Assembly: GCF_002117915.1 (NCBI RefSeq)
Contig: NZ_BDJB01000011.1
Span: forward strand, 62,001-126,000
DNA from: Sphingomonas sp. TZW2008
Lineage (GTDB): Bacteria; Pseudomonadota; Alphaproteobacteria; Sphingomonadales; Sphingomonadaceae
Length of the DNA stretch: 64,000 nt
Direction: 5' to 3'
The position numbers and the translations under genes are program-made. Positions within the stretch are counted from its first letter, which is position 1. Each line of letters starts with the position of its first letter. Positions 17,363 to 26,978 of this stretch are shown here, in pieces. Under the pieces are notes generated by a model. It was not told the DNA's origin, searched no databases, and saw only the letters and a program-made list of their open reading frames with translations.

Positions 17363-19444
17363 TCAGGTCCTCATCATGTCTTCGATTTTCCCGACCAGGG
17401 CGTCGATCGAGAACGGCTTGGTGAGCAATGCCATGCCGTGCTCGAGGTGGCCGTTGCCGACGGCAGCGTTCTCGGCGTAGCCGGTGATGAACAGCACCTT
17501 CAGCCCGGGACGTAGCTCGCGCGCGGCGTCGGCGACCTGACGGCCATTCATGCCGCCGGGCAGGCCGACGTCGGTGATGAGTAGATCGATGCGCGCGCCC
17601 GACTGGAGAACCTTGAGGCCGGCGACCCCATCGGCCGCGTTGATGATGGTGTAACCCGCCTCGTCGAGCACTTCGTCGATCAGGTGGCGGATCGTCGCCT
17701 CGTCGTCGATGACGAGCACGGTGCCGCTGCCGGCGCCCGTCGCGGCCGTGCCGTGCTCCGTGGCTGTCTCCTCGATCGGCGCGCCGAGGTGGCGGGGAAG
17801 GTAGACGCACACCGTGGTGCCCATGCCGATTTCGGAATAGATCCGCACCTGTCCACCCGATTGCCGCGCGAAGCCGTAGATCATCGACAGGCCGAGCCCC
17901 GTCCCCTGGCCGAGCGGTTTGGTGGTGAAGAACGGCTCGAACGCCCGCCGCGCGGTCTCGGCGTCCATGCCCGTGCCCGTATCGCTGACGCAGATCGATA
18001 GATATTGCCCGGGCGCCAGATCGCGCGCGCTAGCGATTCGCTCATCGAGCCAGCGGTTCGCCGTTTCGATCGTGATTCGGCCCCCGTCGGGCATCGCATC
18101 GCGCGCGTTGATGCACAGGTTGAGGATCGCATTCTCGAGCTGTCCCGCGTCGACGTTGGCGGTCCACAGACCGCCGGCGCCGACCACCTCCAGCGCATTG
18201 GCCGGGCCGATCGAGCGGCGGATGAGATCCTCCATACCGGCGATCAGGCGGTTGATGTCCGCCGGCCGGGGATCGAGCGTTTGCCGACGCGAGAAGGCGA
18301 GCAGGCGCTGCGTCAGCGCCGCGGCGCGCCGCCCGGCGCCCTGCGCGGCGAGGACGAAGCGGTCGAGATCCTCCAGCCGCCCGCCCGCGATACGATGCTG
18401 CAGCAGCTCCAGATTGCCCATCATCCCGGTCAGGAGGTTGTTGAAGTCGTGCGCCAGCCCGCCGGTCAGCTGCCCGACCGCCTGCATCTTCTGCGCCTGG
18501 CGCAGCGCCTCCTCGACCCCATGCTGCTCGGTCAGATCGCGGCCGATGATGTAGAACAGGTTCGACCCTGCCTCGGGAACCGCCGTCCACATGATCGTCC
18601 GGGTGGTGCCGTCCTTCGCCCGCACGTGATCGACGAAGCCGGTCACCAGTTCGCCGGCGGAAAGCCGTGCGACCACGTCCGCGATCGCGGCATGATCCTC
18701 GGCAGCGACGATATCGATGAACGGTCGCGTCAGCAGTTCCTGCTCGCTCCAGCCAAGGAGGCGCTCCCACGCCGGATTGACCTGGATGAGGAAGCCGTCG
18801 AGCCGCGCGGTCGCCATCAGATCGTTAGTCAACTGCCAAACGCGATCGCGCTCCACCGTTCGTTGCTCGATACGCTGTTCGAGCAGGTGATTAGCCGCGC
18901 GCAGCTGGTCCTGGCTCCGTGCGAGCGCCGCATCGGCGAGGACGCGCGCCGTCGTCTCGTTGGTAAAGACGAACAGGCCCGCGACCTCGCCGCGCGGATC
19001 GAGGACGCGCGAGTAGGAAAAGGTGAACCAGGTATCGGCGGCGCCGCGATCGGTGGCGAGCTTCCACGGCATATCGGTAAAGCGCTGGCTATGGCCGGCG
19101 AAGGCATCGTCGATGATCGGCTTGGCCTGCACCCATGCATCCGCCCAGACGGCTTCGAACGGCGAACCCATCGCCCACGACAGGCGGGGCCCAAGCAGCG
19201 GAAAATAGGTTTCGTTGAAGAAGAAGGTCAGCTGATCGCGACCCCAAGCGAGGATCATCGATTCAGGTGAGTTGAGGACAGTGCTGAGATTGGACTTCAG
19301 CGTATCCGGCCAATTCTCGGGCGGGCCGAGCGGATGAGCCGACCAGTCGCGCGCCAGGATGAGGCGGGTTGCCTCGCCGCCGCCCGCGAGGAAGCGAAGC
19401 GCCTCGGGTAGGCTGGCGGGATTGCGGTAGACATCGGAAATCAT
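17363..19444 (-). CDS. hybrid sensor histidine kinase with C-terminal receiver
   Basis: 693 residues, no membrane segments, so a soluble sensor. Order: an N-terminal PAS-like domain (about 30-175, with FFFNETYFPLLGP), a coiled linker, a second PAS (about 205-310, GFLIQVNPAWERLLGWSEQE), HisKA with the phosphorylated His in GLAHDFNNLLTG, an ATPase domain with INARDAMPDGG, DTGTGMD and GQGTGLGLSMI, then a receiver with VLVIDDE and the acceptor Asp in LLITDVGLPGGMNG. Such kinases usually pass phosphate to a separate phosphotransferase or regulator; none is adjacent. The divergent Crp/Fnr gene may share its stimulus. Signal unknown. Confidence 0.93.
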   Translation of the reverse strand: MISDVYRNPASLPEALRFLAGGGEATRLILARDWSAHPLGPPENWPDTLKSNLSTVLNSPESMILAWGRDQLTFFFNETYFPLLGPRLSWAMGSPFEAVWADAWVQAKPIIDDAFAGHSQRFTDMPWKLATDRGAADTWFTFSYSRVLDPRGEVAGLFVFTNETTARVLADAALARSQDQLRAANHLLEQRIEQRTVERDRVWQLTNDLMATARLDGFLIQVNPAWERLLGWSEQELLTRPFIDIVAAEDHAAIADVVARLSAGELVTGFVDHVRAKDGTTRTIMWTAVPEAGSNLFYIIGRDLTEQHGVEEALRQAQKMQAVGQLTGGLAHDFNNLLTGMMGNLELLQHRIAGGRLEDLDRFVLAAQGAGRRAAALTQRLLAFSRRQTLDPRPADINRLIAGMEDLIRRSIGPANALEVVGAGGLWTANVDAGQLENAILNLCINARDAMPDGGRITIETANRWLDERIASARDLAPGQYLSICVSDTGTGMDAETARRAFEPFFTTKPLGQGTGLGLSMIYGFARQSGGQVRIYSEIGMGTTVCVYLPRHLGAPIEETATEHGTAATGAGSGTVLVIDDEATIRHLIDEVLDEAGYTIINAADGVAGLKVLQSGARIDLLITDVGLPGGMNGRQVADAARELRPGLKVLFITGYAENAAVGNGHLEHGMALLTKPFSIDALVGKIEDMMRT

Positions 19445-19739
19445 GGGCTGCCGGAAATGTTGTGCGGTGAGCGCAGCTTAACGATCGGGGTCGCCTTCGG
19501 TCCCATCGTACACCGCCCGCCACGCGGATTGTTCGCGGTGCTGTCGATGGCCAGGCGGACTTTGTCGTGCCGGCTCGAACGCCTTCGCGCGAGGTTTCCT
19601 CATTCTTGTCCAACCGTCAGCAGAGCCACGGCGGGCAGTCGAGGACGTCGCGCGGCCGAGGCGGCATGAACAAAGCGTGGGGCGGCGACGTTGCGGCATG
19701 ATGCCGTTCACCATCTGGGCGGCGTTCAAGGAGACATGA

Positions 19740-20525
19740 ATGTCGGCAGCCGTCAGCGATTCAATGGCCGCGGAAGGGACCGCGAATGCTCGGTCGTCCA
19801 GCAACCGCTTGTTGGCCGGTTTGGCGACGCACGATCGCGCGCTGCTGGCGCCGCATCTCGAGCCGGTGTCATATGCGGTGGGTGAGGCGGTTGCCCTGGC
19901 GGACGCCGCGATCGACGGCATCTGCTTCATCGAACAGGGGATCGCGGGCGTGCTCGATTCGCTCGACGACGATCGCCGCTACGCCGTCGGGCTGGTCGGG
20001 GCGGAGGGGTTCATCGGCTGGCCGATCCTGCTGGGCGACGATCGGTCGCCGTACGACGTCAGGATGCGCGCGGAGCAGGGCCGGGGGCTGCGCATCTCCG
20101 CCGACGCGCTGCGCACGGCCGTCGATCAGAGCCCGACGCTGCATCTTGCCCTGCTGCGCTTCGTGCACGTCTTCATGCGGCAGATGGGGCGCACGATCGT
20201 CTCGTCACTGGCGCATTCGGTGGTCTGCCGGATGGCGCGATGGATCCTGCTGTATCACGATCGCGTGCGCGCGGACGAGATCTGCATGACGCATGAGGAG
20301 TTCCGGCTGATGCTCGGCGTGCGGCGCAGCAGCGTCACCGACGCGCTGCACCGGCTGGAGGAGGAGCGCGCGATCCGATCGATCCGTGGCAAGGTGCTGG
20401 TGGTCGATCGCGGCAGACTGATGGCGTTAGCCGGCAATACCTATGGGCAGCCCGAGCGCGATTATGCACGATTGCTGGGCGCGACTGCGGCCAAGGAGGT
20501 GGGGTTGGTGGGTACGTTCGGGTGA
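19740..20525 (+). CDS. Crp/Fnr family transcriptional regulator
   Basis: 261 residues. An N-terminal cyclic-nucleotide-binding-type beta barrel (about 25-145) is followed by a long helix and a C-terminal winged helix with MTHEEFRLMLGVRRSSVTDALHRLEEERAIRS. No CxxC or four-Cys Fnr cluster is present, so it is not an iron-sulphur oxygen sensor of the FNR type. A strict cAMP-binding motif is also not evident. AAGGAG lies about 8 bases before the ATG. It is divergent from the hybrid kinase. Such sphingomonad regulators often act in stress or photo-oxidative responses; here that is only a possibility. Confidence 0.9.
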   Translation: MSAAVSDSMAAEGTANARSSSNRLLAGLATHDRALLAPHLEPVSYAVGEAVALADAAIDGICFIEQGIAGVLDSLDDDRRYAVGLVGAEGFIGWPILLGDDRSPYDVRMRAEQGRGLRISADALRTAVDQSPTLHLALLRFVHVFMRQMGRTIVSSLAHSVVCRMARWILLYHDRVRADEICMTHEEFRLMLGVRRSSVTDALHRLEEERAIRSIRGKVLVVDRGRLMALAGNTYGQPERDYARLLGATAAKEVGLVGTFG

Positions 20526-20632
20526 CGCGCGTACGCTGCCGGTGCCCATCGGCCAGCGATGCGCTCGACGTCTGAGGCCGCGGACAGCGATGTGCCCGCG
20601 GCCATTCGGCGGTTGATTAGGCGAGCCGCACT

Positions 20633-21250
20633 TCAGCGGTTAGGCGGCGGCGGTGCGACGGCACCGGCCGGTGCCGGCACGTCGCCGGGGCGGGGCGGGG
20701 GAACCGCGCCCGAAGCTCGCGACGCGTCGGGCGCGGAGGTGCAGCCGGGTGGCGGCGGAGGCGCGTCGCCGCCCGGTGGCGGCGGGGGGATATCGCGGCC
20801 CGGTCCGTGCGGACCTGGTCCGTGCGGTCCTGCACCGTCCGGATGGCCGGGCTTTGGCCCTGCCGGGCCGACCGCGGCGATGCTGCCGCCGGCGTCGACG
20901 AGATAACTCGCACGAAGCTGGCCGTCGTCGAAGCGGCCCTGCACGGTGATCGGCTGGCCGGTTTTCACCGCGCCCTGCGCGTCGCGGCCGGCGGCGACCA
21001 GCGCGCGGCCCGATCCGTCCTGAACCACGAAGCGATCACCGTAGACTTCCGCGACCCGCCCCTCGACCGTGACAATGCCGCTGCTCGCCGTCAGCCGGGC
21101 GACCGGCGTGCGCACGGTCGGCGCCATCTCAACCGTGGGACGTGCCGCCTGCACCGCACCCGCGCCGCCCGCCGCACCTGCGATCAGCAGCAGCGCTGCC
21201 CCGATTGCGGTCTTGCCGCGGCTGCTTTTCCACTTGCCGTCTCTGATCAT
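20633..21250 (-). CDS. secreted OB-fold-like protein with proline/glycine-rich tail
   Basis: 205 residues from the ATG at 21250; the frame runs much further upstream, antisense to the two-component genes, and that part is an artefact. A twin-basic N-terminus and hydrophobic segment (TAIGAALLLIAGAAGGAGAVQA) give a signal peptide or anchor. Residues about 55-115 look like an OB-fold domain (VTVEGRVAEVYGDRFVVQD, GQPITVQGRFDDGQLRASYLV), resembling DUF5666-type modules. The last 80 residues are almost only Pro, Gly, Ala and Asp, with PPPPPGG and PPPPPG. It is divergent from a PhoPQ-like system and probably one of its targets. Function unknown. Confidence 0.72.
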   Translation of the reverse strand: MIRDGKWKSSRGKTAIGAALLLIAGAAGGAGAVQAARPTVEMAPTVRTPVARLTASSGIVTVEGRVAEVYGDRFVVQDGSGRALVAAGRDAQGAVKTGQPITVQGRFDDGQLRASYLVDAGGSIAAVGPAGPKPGHPDGAGPHGPGPHGPGRDIPPPPPGGDAPPPPPGCTSAPDASRASGAVPPPRPGDVPAPAGAVAPPPPNR

Positions 21251-21307
21251 CGTTCCGTTCCTTGCTTGTCGATGGAGACGGTGTAGGCCACCGCTGCCGC
21301 CGGCCCG

Positions 21308-21335
21308 CTGAACCTGGCGGTTCAGTTTCGGTTTA
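21308..21335 (+). promoter_or_regulatory. direct repeat GGTTCA-N5-GGTTTA within a palindrome, likely response-regulator site
   Basis: GGTTCA (21319-21324) and GGTTTA (21330-21335) are spaced by 5 bases, an 11-base period like the tandem half-sites bound by PhoP/OmpR-type regulators. The first copy is also one arm of a perfect palindrome, CTGAACC-TGGC-GGTTCAG (21308-21325). The site is 23 bases before the response-regulator start and 57 bases from the divergent secreted-protein start, so autoregulation and control of the divergent gene are both plausible. Confidence 0.5.
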
Positions 21336-21358
21336 CGCCGCGAGAGGTAGCTGACGGC

Positions 21359-22027
21359 ATGCGCATCCTGCTGGTCGAGGACGATCCCGATCTGGGGCCG
21401 ACGATCGCGCGCGCGCTGCGCGCCGAGCAATGCGCGGTCGACCTTTTCGCCAACGGCATCGACGGCGCGCACGCCGGCGCGACCGAGGCGTATGACGCCG
21501 CGGTGCTCGATCTCGGGCTGCCGGAGCAGGACGGCGTCAGCGTCTTGCGCGAATGGCGCGCGGCGGGGCGGACGGTGCCGGTGCTCGTCCTCACCGCACG
21601 CGAGGCGTGGTCGGACAAGGTCGCAGGGTTCAAGGCGGGGGCGGACGATTATCTGGTGAAGCCGTTCCGCATCGAGGAGCTGGTGATGCGGTTGCGCGCA
21701 CTGGTGCGCCGCGCCGCCGGCCATGCCGCGACGCGGATCGACTGCGGCCCGCTCGGCTTCGAGAGCCAGACCGGCCAGTTCGAACTCGACGGGCTGCCGC
21801 TGCGGCTGACCGCGCTGGAATGGCGCGTCCTGTCCGCGCTGATGCTGCACAAGGAGATCGTGATCGAGCGGCTGGCGCTGCTCGAGCGCGTGTACGAGGG
21901 GGATGCCGACGTCGATTCGAACAGCCTGGAGGTGATCGTCGGGCGGTTGCGCAAGAAGATCGGCGCGGCGCTGATCGAAACGGTGCGCGGGCGCGGCTAT
22001 CGCCTGACCGCCAGTGCGCTGCGATGA
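21359..22027 (+). CDS. OmpR/PhoP-type response regulator
   Basis: 222 residues. The receiver domain has the acidic pair EDD near residue 8, acceptor Asp51 in VLDLGLPEQDG, a Thr in LTAREAW and Lys in LVKPF. A winged-helix DNA-binding domain follows from about 125 (LRLTALEWRVLSAL, DSNSLEVIVGRLRKKI, TVRGRGYRL). It is the cytoplasmic partner of the kinase encoded next, whose ATG overlaps its stop by four bases (ATGA). A tandem half-site lies just upstream, suggesting autoregulation. Confidence 0.96.
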   Translation: MRILLVEDDPDLGPTIARALRAEQCAVDLFANGIDGAHAGATEAYDAAVLDLGLPEQDGVSVLREWRAAGRTVPVLVLTAREAWSDKVAGFKAGADDYLVKPFRIEELVMRLRALVRRAAGHAATRIDCGPLGFESQTGQFELDGLPLRLTALEWRVLSALMLHKEIVIERLALLERVYEGDADVDSNSLEVIVGRLRKKIGAALIETVRGRGYRLTASALR

Positions 22028-23397
22028 GGCTGCTGCCCCGGTCGCTGTTCGGCCGCATGTTCGCGCTGTCGCTGCTCGCGACGCTGGCGGCGCTGGTGGT
22101 GGCGGGTGTCGCGATCGGCGGCGTGCTCGAACGCTTCGTGACGGGCGGGATCGACGCGCGGCTCGGCGACCGGCTGATCGCGCTGGAGAGTGTAGTGAGC
22201 AGCGACGGCACGATCGATCGCGCGCGGCTGGCGCGATTGGCCGCGCGGCTGCCGGCGGGCGAGCCGTGGCGGATCGAGACGGCGACGCAGGCGCTGGGCG
22301 GCGGGGGAGAGATCGGTTCGATCGCCAGTGGGCCGCAGCGTCCGCCGCCGCCACCGGGTGCGCCCCCGTCGAACAGGCCACCATCGCCGCCCGGCCCCGC
22401 CGGACCGCCGTCGCTCGATAATAGCAGCGCGCCGTTCGAGGGCACGTTGCGCGACGGGACGCGGGTGCATGGCCTGGTCGCCACCGTCGCGACCGCACGA
22501 GACGAAGTGCGCATCCTCGTCGCCGTGCCGCGTGCGCGGATCGATCGGCCGGTGCGCGCCGCGCTCGTGCCGCTTGCCGCATCGCTCGCGATCCTGGGAT
22601 TGGCGCTGGGCGGCGCGGCGCTGCTGCAGCTGCGGATCGGGCTGCGTCCGCTTACCACGCTGCGCGCGGCGGTGGAGGCGATCCGGCGCGGCGCGGTGAC
22701 GCGCGTGCCCGACGACATGCCCGCCGAGCTTGCGCCACTCGCACAGGAATTGAACGCACTTGCCGCCGACAATGCTGCGGCGCTGGGCAACGCGCGGGCT
22801 GCGGCGGCCAATCTCGCGCACGCGCTCAAGACGCCGGTGGCAACGCTGGCGCTGCATGTCGGCGACGATCCGATGGCGCGAACTCAGCTTGACCGGATCG
22901 ATGCGACGCTGCGCCATCATCTCGGCCGCGCGCGGGCAGGCGCCGTCGACCGACGCGCGGCAACCACGATCGCGCCGTCGCTGGCGGATATCGTGATCGC
23001 GGTTTCGGCGCTGCACGGCGGGCGCGTGAGGATTGTCTGCGACGGTGCGGAAGGACTCGTGGCCGCTGTCGACCCGCACGATTTCGATGAAATCGCCGGC
23101 AATCTGATCGACAATGCCGCCCGCCACGCGGCCACGACGGTGACGATCGCTGCCTCCGCCGCGGGCCGCTCGCTCGCACTCGCCGTCGCTGACGATGGCG
23201 CAGGCATTCCGCCCGCCGATCGCGACCGCGCGACGGCCCCGGGCGTTCGGCTCGACGAGCGGACCGACGGCCATGGGTTCGGCCTGTCGATCGTGCGCGA
23301 GCTGGTGGAACTCTACGGCGGCGCTCTGACGCTCGACGTCGCCGATGCCGGCGGGCTGCTCGCGACGGTTATGCTGCCGCTCACGCGTCCAGCCTAG
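22024..23397 (+). CDS. PhoQ-like membrane sensor histidine kinase
   Basis: 457 residues from the ATG at 22024, overlapping the regulator stop. Membrane helices at about 12-34 and 180-202 enclose a periplasmic domain, which holds a striking proline-rich run at 104-129. A HAMP-like region follows, then an H box with His266 in NLAHALKTPVATL, the variant seen in PhoQ-type kinases. The ATPase domain has NLIDNAARHA, DDGAGIP and HGFGLSIV. It should phosphorylate the upstream regulator. The stimulus may be envelope- or metal-related. The divergent secreted protein shares the unusual proline-rich composition. Confidence 0.93.
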   Translation: MRLLPRSLFGRMFALSLLATLAALVVAGVAIGGVLERFVTGGIDARLGDRLIALESVVSSDGTIDRARLARLAARLPAGEPWRIETATQALGGGGEIGSIASGPQRPPPPPGAPPSNRPPSPPGPAGPPSLDNSSAPFEGTLRDGTRVHGLVATVATARDEVRILVAVPRARIDRPVRAALVPLAASLAILGLALGGAALLQLRIGLRPLTTLRAAVEAIRRGAVTRVPDDMPAELAPLAQELNALAADNAAALGNARAAAANLAHALKTPVATLALHVGDDPMARTQLDRIDATLRHHLGRARAGAVDRRAATTIAPSLADIVIAVSALHGGRVRIVCDGAEGLVAAVDPHDFDEIAGNLIDNAARHAATTVTIAASAAGRSLALAVADDGAGIPPADRDRATAPGVRLDERTDGHGFGLSIVRELVELYGGALTLDVADAGGLLATVMLPLTRPA

Positions 23398-23584
23398 GCG
23401 AGGGCGCGACGCACGATGGTCAAATGTGCCGCGCTAGCCACGCTGGGCGGCGTCATTGTCGGCTGGTCGGTTGCCTGGCACAAGATGGTAGTCTCGACGC
23501 GCTGACTTGGCTTGTGCGCGAGGATGAGGTGCCGTCAGGGCTTTGATCTTTACCGCCATCGCGGCGGCGATCGGCGCGGTCGGA

Positions 23585-24139
23585 TCAGGCCGCGGGCGGG
23601 CGGAGGTGGCCGAGCATGTGCGCGGCGTAATCGGCCTTGCCGAGGTCGATCCCCTCGGCGCGCAGGATCGCATAGGCCGTCACGACGTGAAAATAGAATT
23701 GCGGCAGCGCCCAGTCGCGCGCGTAGTCTTGCGCCGCCACATCGAGCACCATGCCGATCGGCAGCGCGTGCTCGATGCGGCTCGCCGGATCGATCGCAAT
23801 GCCTTCGCCGGCGGCCACGTCGATGACGACGAGCGTCTCGGCGATCCGCGCCTGCGCGTCGGCGATCGTGCCGGGTGCCTCGGCACCGTTGCGCCCTTCC
23901 TCGAGCAGCGCCTCGAGCGACGCCGGGAAGTCGCGGTGCTGCAACCGGAACACGCCTTCCTGCGCCTGCCGGCAAGCGAAGCGGATTTGCGTGGCGAGCG
24001 GGAACATGTCGGGCGCGAGGCGTGCGGGGAGCAACGCGTCGGCGGTGCCCGGCCGCTGCGCTTGCGCCTTGGTGAGCCACGCCGACAGCGCGCCGAGCAT
24101 CTGGGCGTAAGTGGGCAAGAGCATGTCGGGCAGCGTCAT
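23585..24139 (-). CDS. DUF1993 family protein
   Basis: 184 residues from the ATG at 24139, which gives the conserved N-terminus MTLPDMLLPTYAQML; an upstream start at 24187 would add 16 residues unlike the family. Mostly helical, with PDMFPLATQIRFACRQAQ, a TLVVIDVAAGEGI segment and FYFHVVTAYAILRAEGIDLGKADY near the end, matching DUF1993, a DinB-like four-helix group. No signal peptide. Function is not established for the family. It is isolated between the two-component system and ugd. Confidence 0.85.
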   Translation of the reverse strand: MTLPDMLLPTYAQMLGALSAWLTKAQAQRPGTADALLPARLAPDMFPLATQIRFACRQAQEGVFRLQHRDFPASLEALLEEGRNGAEAPGTIADAQARIAETLVVIDVAAGEGIAIDPASRIEHALPIGMVLDVAAQDYARDWALPQFYFHVVTAYAILRAEGIDLGKADYAAHMLGHLRPPAA

Positions 24140-24400
24140 GCCGTCCGTCTTTCGCGTCCCGACATTGGCGTCAAGTTCGGCGTGCACCCTCGGTTTCGCG
24201 CTGCACTTGGTGCGCCTCCCGGTTGGTTCGACGAAGCGGTGGCAGCAGCGGTTGCCGGTGGTCGCCCTGCGCGGCCGCCTGTCTGGCGCCGGTCAGCCAG
24301 CCCCGACGCGTTACGCGTGTCGGGAATGACGCGCCGCGCGGCGTGACGTCCGCGGCGAGGCACGCTTGGCTCGCCGGGTCGCCTGCTACGCTCGCACGCT

Positions 24401-24420
24401 TCGCCGCCGGTCGGCGGCGA
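24401..24420 (-). terminator. hairpin after ugd
   Basis: TCGCCGCCG (24401-24409) and CGGCGGCGA (24412-24420) form a perfect inverted repeat 5 bases beyond the ugd stop. The sequence beyond is not T-rich, so intrinsic termination is uncertain. Confidence 0.4.
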
Positions 24421-24425
24421 CACGT

Positions 24426-25592
24426 TCAGTCCGACCCGAACAGATCCCGCGTGAAGACCTTGTCGGCGACGTCGGCGAGTTCGTCGGTGTTGCGGTTGGC
24501 GATGATGACGTCGGCCTCGCGCTTGAACGCGTCGATGTCGCGGATGACGCGCGAGCCGAAGAACTCGTCGTCGGGCATCGCGGGCTCGAAGATCACCACT
24601 TCGATCCCCTTGGCCTTGATCCGCTTCATGATTCCCTGGATCGACGATTGGCGGAAATTGTCCGACCCTGCCTTCATCACGAGGCGGAACACGCCGACCT
24701 TGCGCGGATGCAGCGCGATGATGCGATCGGCGAGGAAGTCCTTGCGCGTGCGGTTGGCGTCGACGATCGCGCGGATCAAATTCTGCGGCACCTCCGAATA
24801 ATTGGCGAGGAGCTGCTTGGTGTCCTTGGGTAGGCAGTAGCCGCCGTAGCCGAAGCTGGGATTGTTGTAGTGCGTGCCGATCCGCGGATCGAGGCCGACA
24901 CCGTCGATGATCTGGCGCGAATCCATGCCGCCGGCGATCGCGTAGCTGTCGAGCTCGTTGAAGAAGGCGACGCGCATCGCAAGGTAGGTGTTGGCGAACA
25001 GCTTGATCGCCTCCGCCTCGCGCGCGTCGGTGAACAGGATCTCGACGTCCTTCTTCACCGCGCCGCCAAGCAGCAGGTCGGCAAAGACGCGCGCGCGCTC
25101 GGATCGTTCGCCGACGATGATGCGCGAGGGGTGGAGATTGTCGTGCAGCGCGCGACCTTCACGCAGGAACTCGGGGCTGAAGATCACCTGATCGGTGCCG
25201 AGCCGCGTTCGCACGTCGTCGACGAAGCCGACGGGAATGGTCGACTTGACGACGATCGTCGCAGTCCGGTTGTGCGCGATCGCGGTGGCGATCACCGCCT
25301 CGACCGACGAGGTGTCGAACTTGTTGGTGTCGACGTCGTAGTTGGTCGGCGTCGCGACGATGACATAGTCGGCGCCGGCGAGCGCGGTGGCGGGATCGAG
25401 CGTCGCGGTGAGGCTTAGCGGCTTTTCCGCGAGGAACGCCTCGAGCTCGTGGTCGACGATCGGCGAGCGGCGCGCGTTGAGCATCTCGACGCGCTCGGGC
25501 GTGATGTCGACCGCGGCGACCTCGTTGTGCTGCGCCAGCAGCACCGCGTTCGACAGGCCGACATAGCCAAGCCCAAAAACCGCTATCTTCAT
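24426..25592 (-). CDS. ugd: UDP-glucose 6-dehydrogenase
   Basis: 388 residues, the short UGD form. The N-terminal Rossmann loop is [13 protein letters not shown]; the substrate region has [28 protein letters not shown] and the catalytic Cys in [11 protein letters not shown]. It oxidises UDP-glucose to UDP-glucuronate in the cytoplasm, for exopolysaccharide (sphingan-type) or lipid glycosylation. UDP-glucose rather than GDP-mannose use is the more likely reading. It stands alone here, with no glycosyltransferases nearby. A hairpin follows the stop. Confidence 0.93.
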   Translation of the reverse strand: MKIAVFGLGYVGLSNAVLLAQHNEVAAVDITPERVEMLNARRSPIVDHELEAFLAEKPLSLTATLDPATALAGADYVIVATPTNYDVDTNKFDTSSVEAVIATAIAHNRTATIVVKSTIPVGFVDDVRTRLGTDQVIFSPEFLREGRALHDNLHPSRIIVGERSERARVFADLLLGGAVKKDVEILFTDAREAEAIKLFANTYLAMRVAFFNELDSYAIAGGMDSRQIIDGVGLDPRIGTHYNNPSFGYGGYCLPKDTKQLLANYSEVPQNLIRAIVDANRTRKDFLADRIIALHPRKVGVFRLVMKAGSDNFRQSSIQGIMKRIKAKGIEVVIFEPAMPDDEFFGSRVIRDIDAFKREADVIIANRNTDELADVADKVFTRDLFGSD

Positions 25593-25880
25593 CGTCTGTT
25601 GCCCGCCCTGTTCGACTGGTGCGGCGTCGGCGCGATGACGCGACGGCGCAGCGCCTGTGGTCGCTTCTGGCGGACGCTAATCCGCAAAGATTGGCAGGCG
25701 GTCAATAGCGGGGGGCACCGGGACAAGGCTGCCTGCTGCGGACGTGATCGTGCTCGTTACGCGCATACCGGACCGGACACGTGCGCCCGCCGCGCGGCTC
25801 CATGCGGCAGGCCAGTCCCGGTGGCGACCCGTGCTGCTACGGGCGAGCGATGCGGTGTGGTCCCATCGGTAAAGCACCGG

Positions 25881-26978
25881 CTAGGCCGAAAGCGCGACAC
25901 GGTGGAGCGTGGCGACGAGTTCTGCCTCCCGACGGCAGCCGACCTTGGCGTACATGATCTTTAGCTGGCCGCGCAGCGTCTCGACGGTGACGCTGCGGTG
26001 CCGCGCGATGTCGTATCGATCGCGGCCCTCGGCGAGCAGCTGCGCGATCGCGGTTTCGGCCGGCGTGAAGGAAAAGCGGTCGAGTTGCCGCCTTCGCTTA
26101 AGGGCGGCGCGACTTTCGGCATCGAATACGAGCATGAAGGCAGGCTCGAAGCCGAATGACCAGTCGCGCCGCCGCAGCCGGTGAAGATCGACCCGGACGA
26201 TGTCACCGGAAAGCGAGCCAACACGCAGGTCGACGCTGAGCTGCGCCTGTGCCGCGGGATCGATCATTGTAGCGCGGGCGCCGTCGAGCAGCGCAGCGCT
26301 GCGCTGGTCGCGCACGACCAAACGTTGTTCGACGATCAACAGGTGATCGAATTCGGCCATTGCGGTTTCCGCTGCGGGCGTGATCGCACGAACCAAGCCC
26401 GCGCGGTCGAAGATGATGCACGCCGCCGACAAGCGTTCAACCGCACCGTGGATCAGCGTGCTGCCCTGCTGCTCAAGTGCGATCTGCAGCCGGGCGGCGG
26501 TCCGCGCGCCGCGCGCGGCCCGGCGGAAGGTGTCGCGGATTGCATCGCTGGTGCGACCATCCCTGCGGCTGCGCAGCAAGGCCAACCCGAGCGCGCCGCG
26601 CGCATCGTTCAGCAGCATCGACTGGCACCCGTATGGCATGTCGGTCTGCTCGCAATACTCGATATAGTCCGATCGGCCGATCGCCGCGCGGGCATGATCG
26701 TAATGATGCTCGAACGTCATGGCGTCGTTCGTCATATGATCGGCGCGCAGCCTGAAGTTGGTGGCGGGGTTGTGGCCATCCAGACTGTCGAACAGCGCCA
26801 TTTCGGCATCAGTGATGTTTGTTACCCAGTTGAACGGCGACCACGCCTCGCTGCCGAACGCGACGAGTTGACAGCGCATCGAACCGGTCGCCGCTGCAAG
26901 CTGCCCGAGCGCCGTATCCCACGATACGGTGCCGAGTGCCGCATCTTCGAAAATGCCCCAATTATCGTCGCCCGTCAT
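25881..26978 (-). CDS. LuxR-type helix-turn-helix regulator
   Basis: 365 residues. The C-terminal 60 residues are a LuxR/GerE HTH (FSFTPAETAIAQLLAEGRDRYDIARHRSVTVETLRGQLKIMYAKVGCRREAELV). The N-terminal 290 residues look like a PAS-like or GAF-like sensor (ACIIFDRAGLVRAITPAAETAMAEFDHLL). No autoinducer-binding LuxR pattern and no receiver domain were seen. Its family is common in sphingomonads and mycobacteria with unknown ligands. It is divergent from the HTH-TPR gene across 500 bases. Confidence 0.88.
   Translation of the reverse strand: MTGDDNWGIFEDAALGTVSWDTALGQLAAATGSMRCQLVAFGSEAWSPFNWVTNITDAEMALFDSLDGHNPATNFRLRADHMTNDAMTFEHHYDHARAAIGRSDYIEYCEQTDMPYGCQSMLLNDARGALGLALLRSRRDGRTSDAIRDTFRRAARGARTAARLQIALEQQGSTLIHGAVERLSAACIIFDRAGLVRAITPAAETAMAEFDHLLIVEQRLVVRDQRSAALLDGARATMIDPAAQAQLSVDLRVGSLSGDIVRVDLHRLRRRDWSFGFEPAFMLVFDAESRAALKRRRQLDRFSFTPAETAIAQLLAEGRDRYDIARHRSVTVETLRGQLKIMYAKVGCRREAELVATLHRVALSA

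Noticed and set aside
21251..22582. Upstream extension of the minus-strand frame that begins at 22582
   Set aside because: Only the part from the ATG at 21250 has a signal peptide and domain; the extension is antisense to the two-component genes.
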